A DNA stretch of 64,000 nt, from NCBI GenBank assembly GCA_964023275.1, contig OZ029918.1, positions 32,917,739-32,981,738 on the forward strand. The letters run 5' to 3'. The translations under genes and the position numbers were made by a program. Shown one piece after another: positions 45,696 through 58,239 of this stretch (within the stretch, counting starts at the first letter, position 1; the number at the start of each line of letters is the position of its first letter). Source of the stretch: Norana najaformis. Its lineage: Eukaryota; Annelida; Clitellata; Crassiclitellata; Hormogastridae. The notes below the pieces were generated by a model. It did not search any database, had not been told where the DNA came from, and saw only the letters and a list, made by a program, of their open reading frames with translations.

Positions 45696-46224
45696 TGTGA
45701 AGGTATACCCCGACATTAATTTCGGCTTATAGTAGGCGCATGCTGGCCGCCATTTTATTTGACCTAATTGCCTTTAGTGACGTAGTGACCTAGTTGTCTC
45801 TGTGACCTAGTTGTCTTTAGTGACGTAGTGACCTAGTTGTCTCTGAGTGACCTAGTTGTCTTTAGTGAAGTAGTGACCTAGTTGTCTCTAAGTGACCTAA
45901 TTGTCTCTAAGTGACCCGTCTTGAAGGAGGGCTATAAAAGCGCAGCAGTAGCCCTGCGTGAGCACCGTAGTTGCAATTGGAGTTGTAGTAGTTCGTAGTC
46001 CCGGTATACCGTAGTGGTAACTCAGTAGTTCAAGTCGCTAGACAAGTGTTGTTCATAATAAAAGATTGAACGTAGGACTTTCGTCAATTCAGTCTCTTGA
46101 AGACCCCAAGAGCCTTACCCCGTGGACCGAAGAGTTGGCCGGGCGCTGATAGCGGTAGCCCTGGTATAAAACGTTATTTCTACCCAGCATCTTGAGGAGG
46201 CCCAGACGAGGAAGGAAAACGCCA
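45696..46224 (+). mobile_element. Solo LTR, 529 bp
   Basis: Begins TGTGAAGGTATACCCC, ends ACGCCA, flanked by CTAC (45692-45695 and 46225-46228). Has a TATAAAAG box near 45931 and an AATAAA near 46058, so + orientation. The unit A flank (8230-8250) is continuous at this place, an empty site. Related in its start and 3' part ('ggccgggcgctg') to the LTR at 56929. Confidence 0.7.
45757..45918 (+). repeat. U3 tandem repeat in the solo LTR
   Basis: Six or so imperfect copies of 'agtgacctagttgtctct', some with an extra 'ttagtgacgt' spacer. Repeated U3 motifs upstream of a TATA box commonly act as enhancers in LTRs; function here is inferred. Confidence 0.75.
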
Positions 46225-46228
46225 CTAC

Positions 46229-47085
46229 CAAAACGTCGTGCCCGCGGCACTTTTCGGGAGTTAGCTTGTGTGACTGAAAATTACTTAGTGGTTGGAGGGT
46301 ATCAAACGTGTAATATTTAATGACAAACCGTGACAATAGAGGTGGCCTAGTATGTAAACTAACAGTTGCAGTCCTCAAATGTCACAAAAACTAGCACACA
46401 CGATACGCATTTGGAAGGTTGTGATAATAATTTGCTCAGAGTACCTAGCAATTGTCATATGCTGGAACTGCACAAAGCAATTGTCAGATTCATTTAAACT
46501 ATCCATAAAACTGTCTCCTGCTTGTGTGCAAACCATGTCTACAGTAACAATAATTCATCCGGTTGTCCAAAAAAAACACGACCTTTACTATGAGAAAATA
46601 GTTACTGCCAAACTAGGTCATAAATACTACTTAATTTTTAATGTAACAGAAAAGTTAATGGATTACATTTGAGCCAACAAGCTACACAATAAAACTAAAC
46701 CAAAGATAAACTAAATGAATTCTCAGAAGTTCCAAAAACGCAGCTGACTACACTTCACTGAGCTTGAGAATGTCACCTACAGACCAGCAAGGTGAAGATG
46801 AAGCACTTGAACTTGAGCAGCCCTACAGAAAAGAAGAACAAGAATTCAAAAAGAAAACTGTCAGGTAGCAAAACAATTCACATCGCCAAGGAAAGTGAAT
46901 GGCTGACATAACTGTTCCATATGACCTGCTACCTGTGTTTTTCATTCACCAGTGCAATATGCGAAATTGAGTTCGTTTTCATGCATTTAACCTGTAAGAA
47001 AGTGACCTTTTGTTTGATTACCTGCTGTTGCCATGTTTGTGATTAAGGGCACAAGATAATGCGATACCATTCCTCTCCCACCACG
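46229..47085 (+). repeat. GT61-3 3'-flank segment shared with 8240-9186
   Basis: Colinear counterpart of the GT61-1 flank, diverged with indels. The ORF seen at 8615 is shortened here (VQKKHDLYYEKIVTAK, then stop). Confidence 0.6.
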
Positions 47086-47993
47086 AAGCAGTTCCCCAGA
47101 CTCGGAAGAGGTCTGGGGGCGTGCAGAACCCCTAGGGCCACCAACGCTCTTCCATGCACTTACATACTAATCTTAGCTTTCGATAAGCCAAATTAAAAGG
47201 TCAACTCCCAACAGGTGACAAAATGCTGTGCATAAATTTTGCTATTAGGTGCTAGTCCCCTGATGTTGCAGGGGCCCTAGGCAGCTGCCTAGCTTGTCTG
47301 TTGGGCAATACCGGCTTGCACATTAGCCACAGCACCATACCTTTGAGGACTACTGTTGACAGAGGGGTAATTACCTTACTATATTTTATTAATACAATTT
47401 TATTACATTTATTTGCTTGCTATTGACAGTTCAGTGGTTCCATAATTTGCTTTGCTGCTTTACTGGTTCCACATTTTACTTTTCTAGCTCATTTCCCATC
47501 AAAATAAGCAGTATATGGTCCATGTATCTGCCTTTCCAATCTTAAAGACTTCAAATTTAGCTTACCTCATTTGAGCAAGGATTTCTTGGCATACAGTTGT
47601 TATTCTTCTGATCAGCAGTGTCACTGAAACAAAAACAAAATACTAACAGCATTTATCATCTATAGAAAGATGTTTCAAATTGTGTCCTAGAAGCTGTACA
47701 TGCAGATTTAATGCAATTTAATAACAGGAAAGTATAGAAATTAACAGTCAGTTTAAATTCTCCAAATTTCACAGTCCTGCCAAAACGGTCGCAGCTCCAA
47801 GAGCAATAGAAATGTTCAAAGAATGATTAAACTATAGTCTTACCTTACAACAACCAACAACTATTTAGCACAGAAATGAATTCTGTTAGTAGATCATACA
47901 AGCATTCATAAGTTTTCTACAATTAAGTTATCTTTAGAAAACTAAAACATAACATGGAGCCAAGAAAAATATGGCATTAATGTGATCTGACTT
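47086..47993. other. No gene; possible hAT remnant
   Basis: At 47250-47330 'tgcaggggccctaggcagct' and 'gggcaataccggc' resemble the internal end of widespread hAT elements. The rest is the 3' flank of the IHO1-like gene, with AATAAA-type words absent or weak. Confidence 0.3.
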
Positions 47994-50900
47994 TTATGTT
48001 GCTGACCTCTGTAAAGCTCTAGTTTTTCCAACTGTTGAAGACTTTGAGCGGGTGGAATATGAACTACGACAATTCACTGCTCTGGAATATGTTTCCAAGA
48101 AATCTTGAGTTTTTTGTGCTGGATGACTTTTTGAGATCTCAAAAGTTGCTGGAGTCATTCTGTTTTTAAAGGTTTCCATACTGTGTGTGGAAAGCTTAGT
48201 TCTATGCTTCACAGTTCTTTTCTTGGTGATAGGCGGATTACTGTCACTTTCATCAGAAGTGTCACTATGAAAATCAAAGACTTCTGCTGCTGGTGATACT
48301 GCTTTACAGATGACGATGCTCTGTTTCTCAGTTGGTTTCTTAGCTGATACTTTTTCATTTTTCCCATCACTGTTTGTCACTAGCTTCCTGCTGTCAGCTG
48401 CACTGTACCTTTCAGAAACTCTTACCTCCACAAGTGGCTGCTTTCGAGCACGCTTCCTGCTCTGTGAGGCATGTGACTGCTTTCCTCGTTTTTTCTTTGA
48501 GACTTTCCTGCCGCCTGTAGGTGAGTTGGATCGCTGCATTTCATAATTACAGCTCAATTCCTTTGTTGCACTTGTTTTCAGTGCTGGAGCAAGTGATGTT
48601 GGAGCGTTTGTATAGGCTGCCATAATTGAGGCAGATGAAGTCTCGACTTGAGGAGTAAATGAGGCTTTAGCCCTTGCAACAGATGATGGTAGAGCAGCAG
48701 GTATCGACACCGATGTTGCAGACGATCCTTTCTTCACCTCTGACAATTCCATTGGTACAGTTCTTGCCTGGACTTCTGGTATATGTGTAGTCGACTGGAC
48801 TACGCTGGCAAATAGCAGCGAGTTGTCTTTCTCTGGCTGCAGAGTTTTAATAGCTTGAACCTGTGGAAACACTAAAGCAACTGGTGAGGGGTTCACTTTG
48901 CCATCACTGCAAATGTGAGAATGGCCTGAAAATCTTCTGGAATTTCCTGATGGTGGGGGAGATACAAACTTAGCGTCCACAACTTCAGGCAGCTGCAACT
49001 TTCCTCTGATTACTGGTTTGTTTCCCTTACAAGCGGTGTTGTTCAAACTAGTCAGGTTAGTCTGTGCCATTGCTTTCCTGTCTGTAAGGACATTGTCAAA
49101 TTTATTATTTGTACATGATACTGCAGCTGGTGCAGGGTCAACAGGAAATTCATACGATGAAGCATTGGAAGGCATTTTTTTAGCCTCGACACTGTGTGCC
49201 ATTCTCTTAGTTGGTTCTATGCACACATTGTCCGTGTCAGCTTGGACTTTTCTAGGAATAAACAGTACTTGGTGTGCTTCCATAGGTTGTTCTATTCGGG
49301 AATCATTTTTGTTTACATTTCTAAGCAGATCAGTTGCTTCTGGACAAATGACATTGGTTCTGTCACTCAGACGTGGTTTGGATGAAGTAGGATCTTTGTC
49401 AACCTCCAATCCTTGTCCACATCTAATTCAATGAAACAGCAGAAAAGCAAGATTTCTAACAGAATTGTTTGTACTTTTAAAATGTAGGCAGTTTTTCAAA
49501 TTGTATCTAAGCTTACATATCTTGGAATACTTATATCTTGTCAATAACGTACAAAGTCAAACCATTTCAACACTTTTGTAGCACCTCCTTTGTACTGTCC
49601 AGGTTTAAACAGCACAGTGCGATCATACATATTTATTTTTGTGACACACTGACAGCCATTCTAAATGAGATATCTTACCACTTTTCACAAGTAATTTTTG
49701 CATCTTAGAGATAAAAGTTTCAACAACATTATTATTAAAGAAAAACCTGTGGCACAAGCTGTTCAAGTGCTCCAGTTCCTTAAGAAGCTGAGAACATCTG
49801 TTCTTTTCTTCAGACATGCAGTCCTCAATTATGCTTAGAAAATGTTCCTTCTGTTCGCTGTTTGAACGTTGTATCTAAAAAATATACTGTGTACTGGCAG
49901 TGAAATGCAAAAAGAAACATCAGTGTAGCAGAATCCCATATGAAGTTTAAGTTTTTCAAGATATAGTGATTTCTAACTTGGTGTGATGTAATCTTGTAGT
50001 AGTAGGGCAGTTTAATTTAAACAAAGTATTAGAAATATTTTACAGTGGATCACTGTACATTACGATTTCTATTTTGCTAGCACATTTATGAGTCTTTAAT
50101 AACTTTTGATGCATTATTTCATTTTTCTTGAAATTTTAACTGAATACATCTACTGTTTAGCCTGATGCTGATATCCACTGTTACAGGCTGCTGTCAATGA
50201 GACCAAATACAACAAATGCATCTTCTATCCAGCCACATCATGCTTAGATACACATAATTTAAAGACATTAGTAACAAAACACTGCACACCTCTGATTGTA
50301 AAAACACTGGCATCTCATATCTCAGTTCCTGTTGTATTGCACTTAACCACTGATGCTGCTTTTCAAACAATTCCTTCTGTTGAAGTTCTTTCTTCTCAAG
50401 TAATTCTTTCACCTGAAAGCAAAGCCTTTCGTCTGGAGTTGTTTTATTTTACAACTGTAGGCCTTAAATTTTTCAAATTCATTCAACACCAATTCTGGAG
50501 AACACTGCTCCCTTAGAAAGAACAATATTTATATGAAAAACATTAGCATCTCATGTCTGAGTTCCTGTTGTATTGCAATCAACCACTTCAATTTTTAGAT
50601 ATGGAACCATCAGAAAGTGCTTTCCAGATAGGACAATAAAGTTTTACCCTTCCTTATCTATCATAATCTTATATACATGTAACAGCATAAAGAAACACAA
50701 ACATAGCAACATACCTGATGGATAAGCAACTCTTCTAGTCCTCTTTGCTGGTTTTCTTGAAAAGTTTGCAGTGATGTTATAATCTCTGATGTTAAAATGC
50801 CATTTTGCTTCTGCATATTTTCATTCTGGAGGTTGGTAAGTGTTTTAAAGCTGAAATTGCATTTAATATTAGTCACATAATCTGCCTAGAATAGCTAAAT

Positions 50901-53900
50901 ATAAACCAAAATCAGCCTAAAATTCAAAGTTTGCACCATAGATAGACAGAATTGTGGGTAATTTTACTATAGCACATTCAATTACAATTAACTGCAAAAT
51001 TGTGAGGCATGGTAACTGATTGGATACGGTGCTTGGCTTGTAAAGCGGAGAGTATGAGTTTGAGTCTCCCCTTAGATGGTTACTGTGTAGGGACCTTGAG
51101 CAAGTGCTTCACTCACAATTGCTTCACACCTCAGATTCAGAATTACTGACCTTGAGTGCGTAATAAATGCGACAACAACAACAATAGTAATAATAACAAC
51201 AACAGTCAGAATTTCAAGCAAGTATTGGCTCAACTAACAAAGTTCTATCATATTTAAATGAATGATATACACCTGCAAACACAGTGTCCAGTGACAAGAA
51301 AGACTCACCCTTCCAAGATACTTTTAACCGACTCTTTTTGGTCTTGGAGATTCTGCTGTAAATACTGCTTCACCTGGTCTAAAACATGCTGATTATTTTT
51401 TTCCTGAGCAGTTTCAAGACGAGTCAAAGAATTTTGGTTGTGACAGAAAATTGTTTCCAAGCTTTCTGTTATTTTATGATACAGATCTCCACAGGTTGCC
51501 TGTAAGTTGGCGATGGTATTGTCCTGCTTTTCTTGCGTGACTTTCTGAACCTGCTTCTCCAACTCCTCAATTCTTGAATTTTTCTGTGAGACAATAAATA
51601 CGCACTATGCAAACTTGAAAGAAACTGATAGGTTTAGGTCTCATAAACAAAATTACATAACAGCAACAGTGTTACCATTATCATTCATAATGCATTATAA
51701 AACAGGGCATGTTACGGTTGTCACAGGTTAAACCAAAGAAAAACAAATGTACTTATGCTAGAGTACCTAATTTATACACAGGTTTTTCCAAACTTAAAGT
51801 CTAAACCTTGGGTAAATGAATATTTCAACTAAAAGTAAAGTTAAAACTATATTTGCCTCTAACAAAAAGCAAGCAAAGCAAAACATGTCATTGAATGTTT
51901 TTCTGCTAGAGTAGACAATTAATGTACTGCAGGCTTTTTGAAAACTTGAAAATGTAAAGTATAAGCAAGTAATGCATTTGTTAACACGTCATAAGTCCAG
52001 TGGCTGAACAACGAAACGTAGGCATATAAACCTCGGTACACGTTTACTTCTTTAACATTTATTGTTAAAATGTGTTTGCTCCTAAACAAGCATGCAAATT
52101 CAGAACATGTCTTTAAAAGACATTCAGATGAACTTTTCATCTCTTACTATAGCCAGTTGTTGTTGAAGGTCAGTTTCTTTGGTTCTTGCATTATCTTGAT
52201 TGGACAAAGTTTCCACGATGACACTCTGGCTCTTCTCAAGACTAGACTGAACTAAAAAATTGCAGATGTGCTTAGACTAGTTAATTCACTGAACCCACAG
52301 CTAGTCTACACTGTCCCTCTGGTGTTAACTGGTGGTCAACTACATGCCCAGTGTAGACTCAACACTCTGCGATGTCAGTTACACTGAGCACAGCATAATG
52401 GCTGAATTTAAACACTGCTAAACCTGCACAAACAGATGTCTGCAATACAGCAGTGCTAAAATTGCAAATGCAGGTGTCTACAATATAGCCATGCAGAAGT
52501 GCATCATAAACTCTTACAAAATTTGTATTTCGCTTACTGTAGCTGCTGCTTTTACTAAGTTGTATTACAATGTATTGAGATTGTAAACTTAATTATATAG
52601 AGCTCCTCACAGAAATAGTTAATCAAAGATGCACATGGCATGAGAACCGCGAAAACAGATCAACCTTGACAATAAGCTGTTTGTTTCACAATAAGACTCA
52701 GTTATTCTTAGCTAAATGTTTGCTGTCAACATATAACCAAAAATCAATAGTCCATCTATAAAACAAATGCCGTGCACATATTTCAGCACACACTGCGACA
52801 CTTTTAATAGTTTGCATCGTTTTACAGCTAGTGCTATATAAGTATGTTACAGCAGTTAACTATCAGGTTATGGGTTCTTACTTTTCTCCATGAATGTTGT
52901 CAACTGGCACTCAGTGGATCCTATACCCAACTGCGTGCTCTCTTTCAGACAGGCCACAGCGACCCGGACTTCAGCAGAACACTCTCTTATACCAGATACC
53001 AAGCTGTTCCACAAATCCCTGTATCAATCAAAATAAAAGTCCAGTCAATCAAAATATAAATCAATACGTTCTTCAAATCAATCATTAAAAAAATTTTCAT
53101 TAGTTAGTAACTCAACAGTGTCACAGTAATTAATCAGTGCACTTGAGAAGCTTTCAAACTGTCACCAAATTCCAGTTTAACCGCTTATTAAGCAGACCAA
53201 AAAGTTCATCCTTTTACTCAGCTCTTATTATTAAGCCCTAACTGATTGAGAAACATTTAAAGGCTGATGTAGTTTAAGGTTACAAATAAACAGCTTTACT
53301 TTTAAAATTGTAATTGTAATTTAGAATTTATATAGCACACTTCAAGAAAGACTCATCAGAGGCGCTCCAGGCCCGATGCCCCGAGCTTGTATATCAGCCT
53401 GTATAGAAATAAACTAAAATAGCTAATTTAATTCACCAAAAAATCAATTCATAGCACCATGGATTTATGGGCTCGCTTAGTAATGGATAGGCAAGTCTAA
53501 GATACGAGTACATCAATAACTTGGAACTAGTTCACACAACACCAGTATGTATTACTATACACACAAAATTACAAAAGAAAGAAAAGTTTTAAACTAATCA
53601 CAATAGCAATGTAAACTGTTCTGTGCCTTTCATCTTGTTCCTGGGTTCTGGCTTTGAGTAACTGAATTTGTTGTTGACTAGGCAGCTTTGGCACAGCTGA
53701 GGCTGAGTAAGACCTTCCAATCTGTGACTGTGAACCGTCACGACCAATAACTGATCCTTTAACCGTGTAGCGATTAAAAAATCTGGTTGCTGGTGACTAA
53801 CAAATTAGAAACACATTAATAAAGTTATTAGTAAAAAGTTTGTAACAGTCATGTTAAAACTATAAGCAAAGTAAAACTGTCAAATAACTTTATTTCTACT

Positions 53901-55374
53901 TATTAACCATCTAAAATATGCTTTATTCAGTTAAGTAAAAAGTATTCATTTTTAAAAATAAATTTGCAACTCTCGAGGTGTTTTGAAGTTCACTGTTGCC
54001 ATTTGAAAATACATGTAACTGGTTATTTTCTATAGCTCTACAATTCCAGTAAAAATAATTTGTTTAACTACGTATAATAGTAATGATGATGATGATGATA
54101 ATGATAAAATAATTATGTTAAAATAATAATAATTATTATTATTGTTATTGTCATCATCATTATAATTATTTTACCCTATGTACACATGGTCCCCCAGGAC
54201 TACAAAAATTAGGGGAAGCATTGTTCTGGAATGGTTTGTCTTCACTGATGATTTTTTGGTAGAAAAGACGCTGCAAAGAGATTGCATCGAAGCACTAGTA
54301 GGCCATAGATAAATGTTATTATTATGGTTTGCTTATCAGTAATGCAAAAACTGAAGAGCATTAGTCTTCCTCCAGAAGACCCTTTGCAGTACTTATATCA
54401 CAATTAAAAGCTAATTTAGCAAAACCACTGAAAGATTTAAAATCAAAGATTCATTCATAGAGATTTAAAATCAAAGATTCATTCATAGAAGATCGAGTCA
54501 CTGTGTCATAAAGTGGTGGGAATCTGATTTTACAGGGAGGGACACTTCAGAAAATGGAAGTTAGCATATCGTTTCTCAATGACTTCTTCCAGTGATGCTT
54601 ATGTGTTTTAACTCCAGTCCCTTAACGGCCTTTGGGACTCAAAATATCTTAAAATGAAAAACTTATGACAAAAGTGCAGAATACGTATTATTGGTGTGTC
54701 CCTCTGCCACAGGGACAGATTTCCCTGACATTTGGGATCACGGCCTCTGGTTCAATTCATTGTGTACATCACTTACTTGGGATAAGTTCTGTGAGTGGGG
54801 TAGCTGTTGGCCATCCTGAGAGTCAAAAAACTCTGCTTGAGAAAACGGAAACTGTGAATTTCCCTGACTTGCACTGTCCAGTGCCGAGTCACTTGCATAT
54901 CTTGCACCAAGTAGCTCCCTGTAACCAAAAAGTTCAATTTCTGTAAGCCAGACTTGTCCAAAATATTTCAGTTGCTTTAGTTACCAAGAATCAGCCATCT
55001 GATTTTCAGGAAAAAACTCATTACCATTAAGGCTTTTGAATATTTTCCTCGCTATCTTCACTGTTACTTCATTGTTGCTGTAATTTCTTGGCTTTTCATA
55101 GCCACTTGATTTCTATATTTATAAGAGTTTATTTTAGAAGACTAACTCTGAGCCATGACAATCCTTAATGAGCATAAGTTATCATTTCATTAAATATTTT
55201 ACCTTTAGCAATTTTCTTATTTTCCCTGTATTTAAATGATTCTTCAATATATATGTAAATACAAGAGCCACCTTTTCCAGTCAGATACTCTAGTCAGAGA
55301 AGGATAGAAAATTCTTACCCAGGATTGGTGGTGAACAAATCTTTGAGACTAACTTGATTGGGGCGTCTCGACAT
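47994..55374 (-). CDS. IHO1: IHO1-like (Mer2-family) meiotic coiled-coil protein, 9 coding exons
   Basis: Exons (- strand): 55319-55374, 54777-54918, 53617-53796, 52148-52246, 51309-51583, 50715-50850, 50290-50412, 49679-49874, 47994-49411. Phases join without a stop to give 874 residues. The N terminus MSRRPNQVSLKDLFTTNPG, the SQGNSQFPFSQAEFF segment and TRFFNRYTVKG resemble, in order, the conserved N-terminal motifs I know from vertebrate IHO1/CCDC36. Exons 4-8 form a Gln/Glu/Leu-rich coiled coil. The last exon is long, Ser/Thr/Lys-rich and probably disordered, with KKRGKQSHASQSRKRARKQ. IHO1 binds HORMAD1 on meiotic chromosome axes and promotes double-strand break formation. Weak points: exon 3 donor is GTTTAC, and the exon 9 acceptor (caag|GA) was chosen by phase. 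The family call rests on short motifs. Confidence 0.55.
51005..51210 (+). repeat. tRNA-derived SINE in IHO1-like intron 5
   Basis: A-box-like 'ggtaactgattggatacggt', B-box-like GAGTTTGAGTCTC, a body and an (AAC/AAT)n tail. It lies in the intron between 50850 and 51309, opposite to the gene. Confidence 0.6.
54077..54175. repeat. GAT/AAT microsatellite forming an inverted repeat
   Basis: (GAT)n and AATAATAAT on the left are mirrored by ATTATTATT and (ATC)n on the right, including 'aaaataattat' against 'ataattatttt'. Could fold into a long hairpin. In intron 2 of the IHO1-like gene. Confidence 0.65.
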
Positions 55375-55689
55375 CTATTAAAACAAAATCATAATTCTCA
55401 TCAGTATCAAAATTTATAGATGCCTTGAGTAACTAATTTCAAACAGATCAATTAATCGTGGTCAAAATCCATTATCACTACATCCTTCAATGTACCGGCA
55501 TGGTAGAAATAACATCTACGATAACCAATGCTTGTACCGTAACTCATTCAAGGTCGCTGTATGGTGTTATTCAACTACAAAAGATTGATCACAGTAATGT
55601 TCTGCTCATAATCTTGACTCCATAGGTTATGCCCTGTATGTCTATAAACCTATACAGTAAACGGCTTAGATGCGTACGAGAGCAGAGGG

Positions 55690-56010
55690 AAAAGTGGAAA
55701 AAGAACAGGTGGGAAAACGAAAAGCAAAAGGGATTTTATAATGCAAGAGAAGCGGGAGTGGGAGAGGATGGAAAGAGCAGGGAAGATTACAAAGAGGGTA
55801 ATGCATGGGAAGGGAAGATTGGGGCGGATTGTTGAGAGTGGAGTGGGAAAACATGCTGAGGGAGAGCGAGAGGGAGAAACGGAAAGCAAAAGGGAGTTTA
55901 TAATGTAACGGATGGAGCTGGAGAGGCCGGGGAAAGGGATGAGGAAGAGAAGGGGGGTTGAGGAGGCGTTGTGGGCGGGCAAAAAGGGAGAAACAAAGGA
56001 GTTTCTCCAG
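55690..56010. repeat. Purine-rich imperfect tandem repeat
   Basis: The + strand is strongly A/G. Two related units of about 150-170 bp each contain 'aaagcaaaagggattttata'-like sequence (at about 55720 and 55885). It lies in the presumed 5' UTR intron of the IHO1-like gene. Apparent ORFs on both strands follow from base composition. Confidence 0.5.
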
Positions 56011-56069
56011 AAGGAACATTTGGAACTAGCGCTGAGCATGTGCCTAGTATTTTTTAACATTTTAATAAT

Positions 56070-56200
56070 CTGCAATGTGGGCTGCCGGAACATGGTTCTT
56101 TCTGGGACTGCCTGTTGTATCCCACATGAATTTTAAAAAAAATGTAATATGTCATATGATGTTGTCTTTTTGTGGAGCAATAAAATGAAATGAATAAGAC
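56070..56200 (+). repeat. Dispersed repeat (inverted copy at 3855-3990)
   Basis: 'gggactgcctgttgtatccc' to 'gtggagcaataaaatgaaat', with the ATGAA tail at the right giving + orientation of the repeat. Confidence 0.5.
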
Positions 56201-56269
56201 AGACTGAAAGGACGGAAGGAGGAACATTAGAATAGCGAGACACAACAGACAAAATTGATATTTTCTTAC

Positions 56270-56465
56270 CTTATACACGAAACCCCTGAAACTTATGTTT
56301 AACAGGTATCAACCAATATAGTTATTTAATTTCGTGCAAGAAATTTAATCAATTAAGAAAAATGGAAATATACAAATTTAGATAAATCCATATTACGCCA
56401 CAAGTTGCCACAGCAGACGACTTCCGGATTTTCCCGCTTTAGCCGCGATGTAACTTCCGATGTAA
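56270..56465 (-). promoter_or_regulatory. IHO1-like 5' UTR exon and promoter candidate
   Basis: On the - strand a donor-like AAG|GTAAGA ends at 56270. Upstream at 56410-56465 are an ETS-type CCGGAAGT, an E2F consensus TTTCCCGC (antisense GCGGGAAA) and a second GGAAGT. E2F sites often occur in cell-cycle and germline genes. The coding exon at 55374 starts directly after an acceptor, so a separate 5' UTR exon is required. Confidence 0.4.
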
Positions 56466-56928
56466 AAAAAAATTTCCCAGGCAAATATTTTCTACATTTT
56501 AATCCCGTCAACGTAATTTTAAATTATTTTTAAAATAATACTCCGATGGTTTAATTTACTATCGACGTAGCAGTTCTTACCTTCACCATATAATCTGTGA
56601 TGCTGCCCCCGATAACCAGTGGTTCATTCGACTCTTTGGACAACTTTGATAGTGCCGACTGGTGTATGGTTTAGGTCTAATTACATAAGATGCTCGAACT
56701 CAACATTCCAAGCAAATATTGTTCTTATCAATAATAACATACTTCAATCAATCGCATTACTTGTAACCACACGCATTTTAAACCCAGATGACTGCAAGTC
56801 TATTGAAATAAACTGATCAAACTGAGTTACATCAATTTCTGTCCTCATCAATAAAATATAGGCCTACTTCAAACCAGTCACATCGTTAAAACCACTTTCA
56901 GTGCATTTTTATGCAAAGAAGCAAATAT

Positions 56929-57427
56929 TGTAACGATTTACCCCCCTGTATGTAACCATGCCTTTGAGTCGACCAGCCGGCGTGCGCACTTGGCCCGCCA
57001 AACTTTAATGCCTGTTAAATGCCTTTAGTGCCTCTAATGACTTTAATGCCATTAAGAATGCCTATAAGGACTTGACATTGGCAGTTGTTATTCATGTGCT
57101 GCTGCTCGTTTGGTGGTTTGACTGGTTGGACATTGACCCAGACGGAGGCTCGACTTTGGAACGACATGATGGAGGTTGTCCACACCGTCTAGTACTCTGT
57201 ACTCGCAGTTGCGACTCAAGGTTTGTTTTATGTAGATATTAGGTTAAGTGTTTGTTGCGAGTTAACAAACGTTGAAATGTAAACAGTTTCATCGACTCAG
57301 CCTCCTGGCAGACCACGGATACCTTGCCCCGCAGACAGAACCTTAGGCCGGGCGCTGGTTAAGGTCATCCTGGTGTACACTGTCGTTTGGACCAGCTGCC
57401 CACGCACTCGGGGCGTTTTCTATCACA
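56929..57427 (+). mobile_element. Solo LTR, 499 bp
   Basis: Ends TGTAACG...ATCACA with a 4-bp duplication ATAT (56925-56928 and 57428-57431). A TATAAGG occurs near 57060. The start (TGTAACGATTTACCCC) and the 'ggccgggcgctgg' region match the LTR at 45696, so both belong to one diverged family. It sits between the IHO1-like gene and HS1BP3. Confidence 0.75.
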
Positions 57428-57715
57428 ATATTAAGCTGAGAAAATGACTTAGAACTACCTTTAAATATTAATCTCTCAACTTGTATGAAGCTAATGAATA
57501 AATTAACTGCTTTTCTATATCAATCAGACATTCCTCTCCTGATTCTACTTTCTGGACAATTTGCCAGATGTAAACAATATCCCTTGAAATTTTTCACTTG
57601 CAAACTTATTTACATTCATTCTGGCAAATACACTCAGAGTGTCAGTGTGGTTATGAAAAATTCAAGACTAAATCAACTTGTTAGATCACAGTCATATTAA
57701 TATTCAAGTAACATG

Positions 57716-57925
57716 CAAATCAACAGAATTCAAATATTCAAATCCTTGAATCTCAAATCATTAACCTTAATGAAACGGAAACTAATAACAAGATTAGATC
57801 TCAGTTATGCTAATAATTGATGACTGTCCAAATCAACAGAATTCAACTGTTTAAATTCTTGAATCTCAAATCATAAATTTCATTAACAAAGAAACTGAAA
57901 ACAAGATTAAATATCAATTATCCTT
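57716..57925. repeat. 112-bp imperfect tandem duplication
   Basis: 'caaatcaacagaattcaa' followed by 'ttgaatctcaaatcat' occurs twice, starting near 57716 and 57828. The surrounding 57432-58239 is AT-rich without a recognised gene. Confidence 0.6.
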
Positions 57926-58239
57926 GCGCTGGTAAGCCAACTTTTGCATAGAAATGTAGCTTTTGGTGCAATGAATATTAATACCAAAATGGTATTACGT
58001 TAACCAATAACAAGCAAAAAATCATGTTTATAAATATTCATAAGCCAATGCTATGAAAAGCTTCATTCATGCATCAATGGCCTTGGCATTCATAAAAATT
58101 GGATAACACTTTGCTCTGGCTGGGTTATGAATATATTAAAAGCAGAAATACTGACAGTATGTGTGCTGGATGAAAAAAGCGTGAAAACTAAAGGAAAAGA
58201 CTGTCCAAAATTGCTCGTTCATTCTCAAAATCTGCTGAC

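Noticed and set aside
55629-56093. ORFs across the purine-rich stretch
   Set aside because: Low-complexity composition on both strands, lies in the presumed 5' UTR intron of the IHO1-like gene, no domain.
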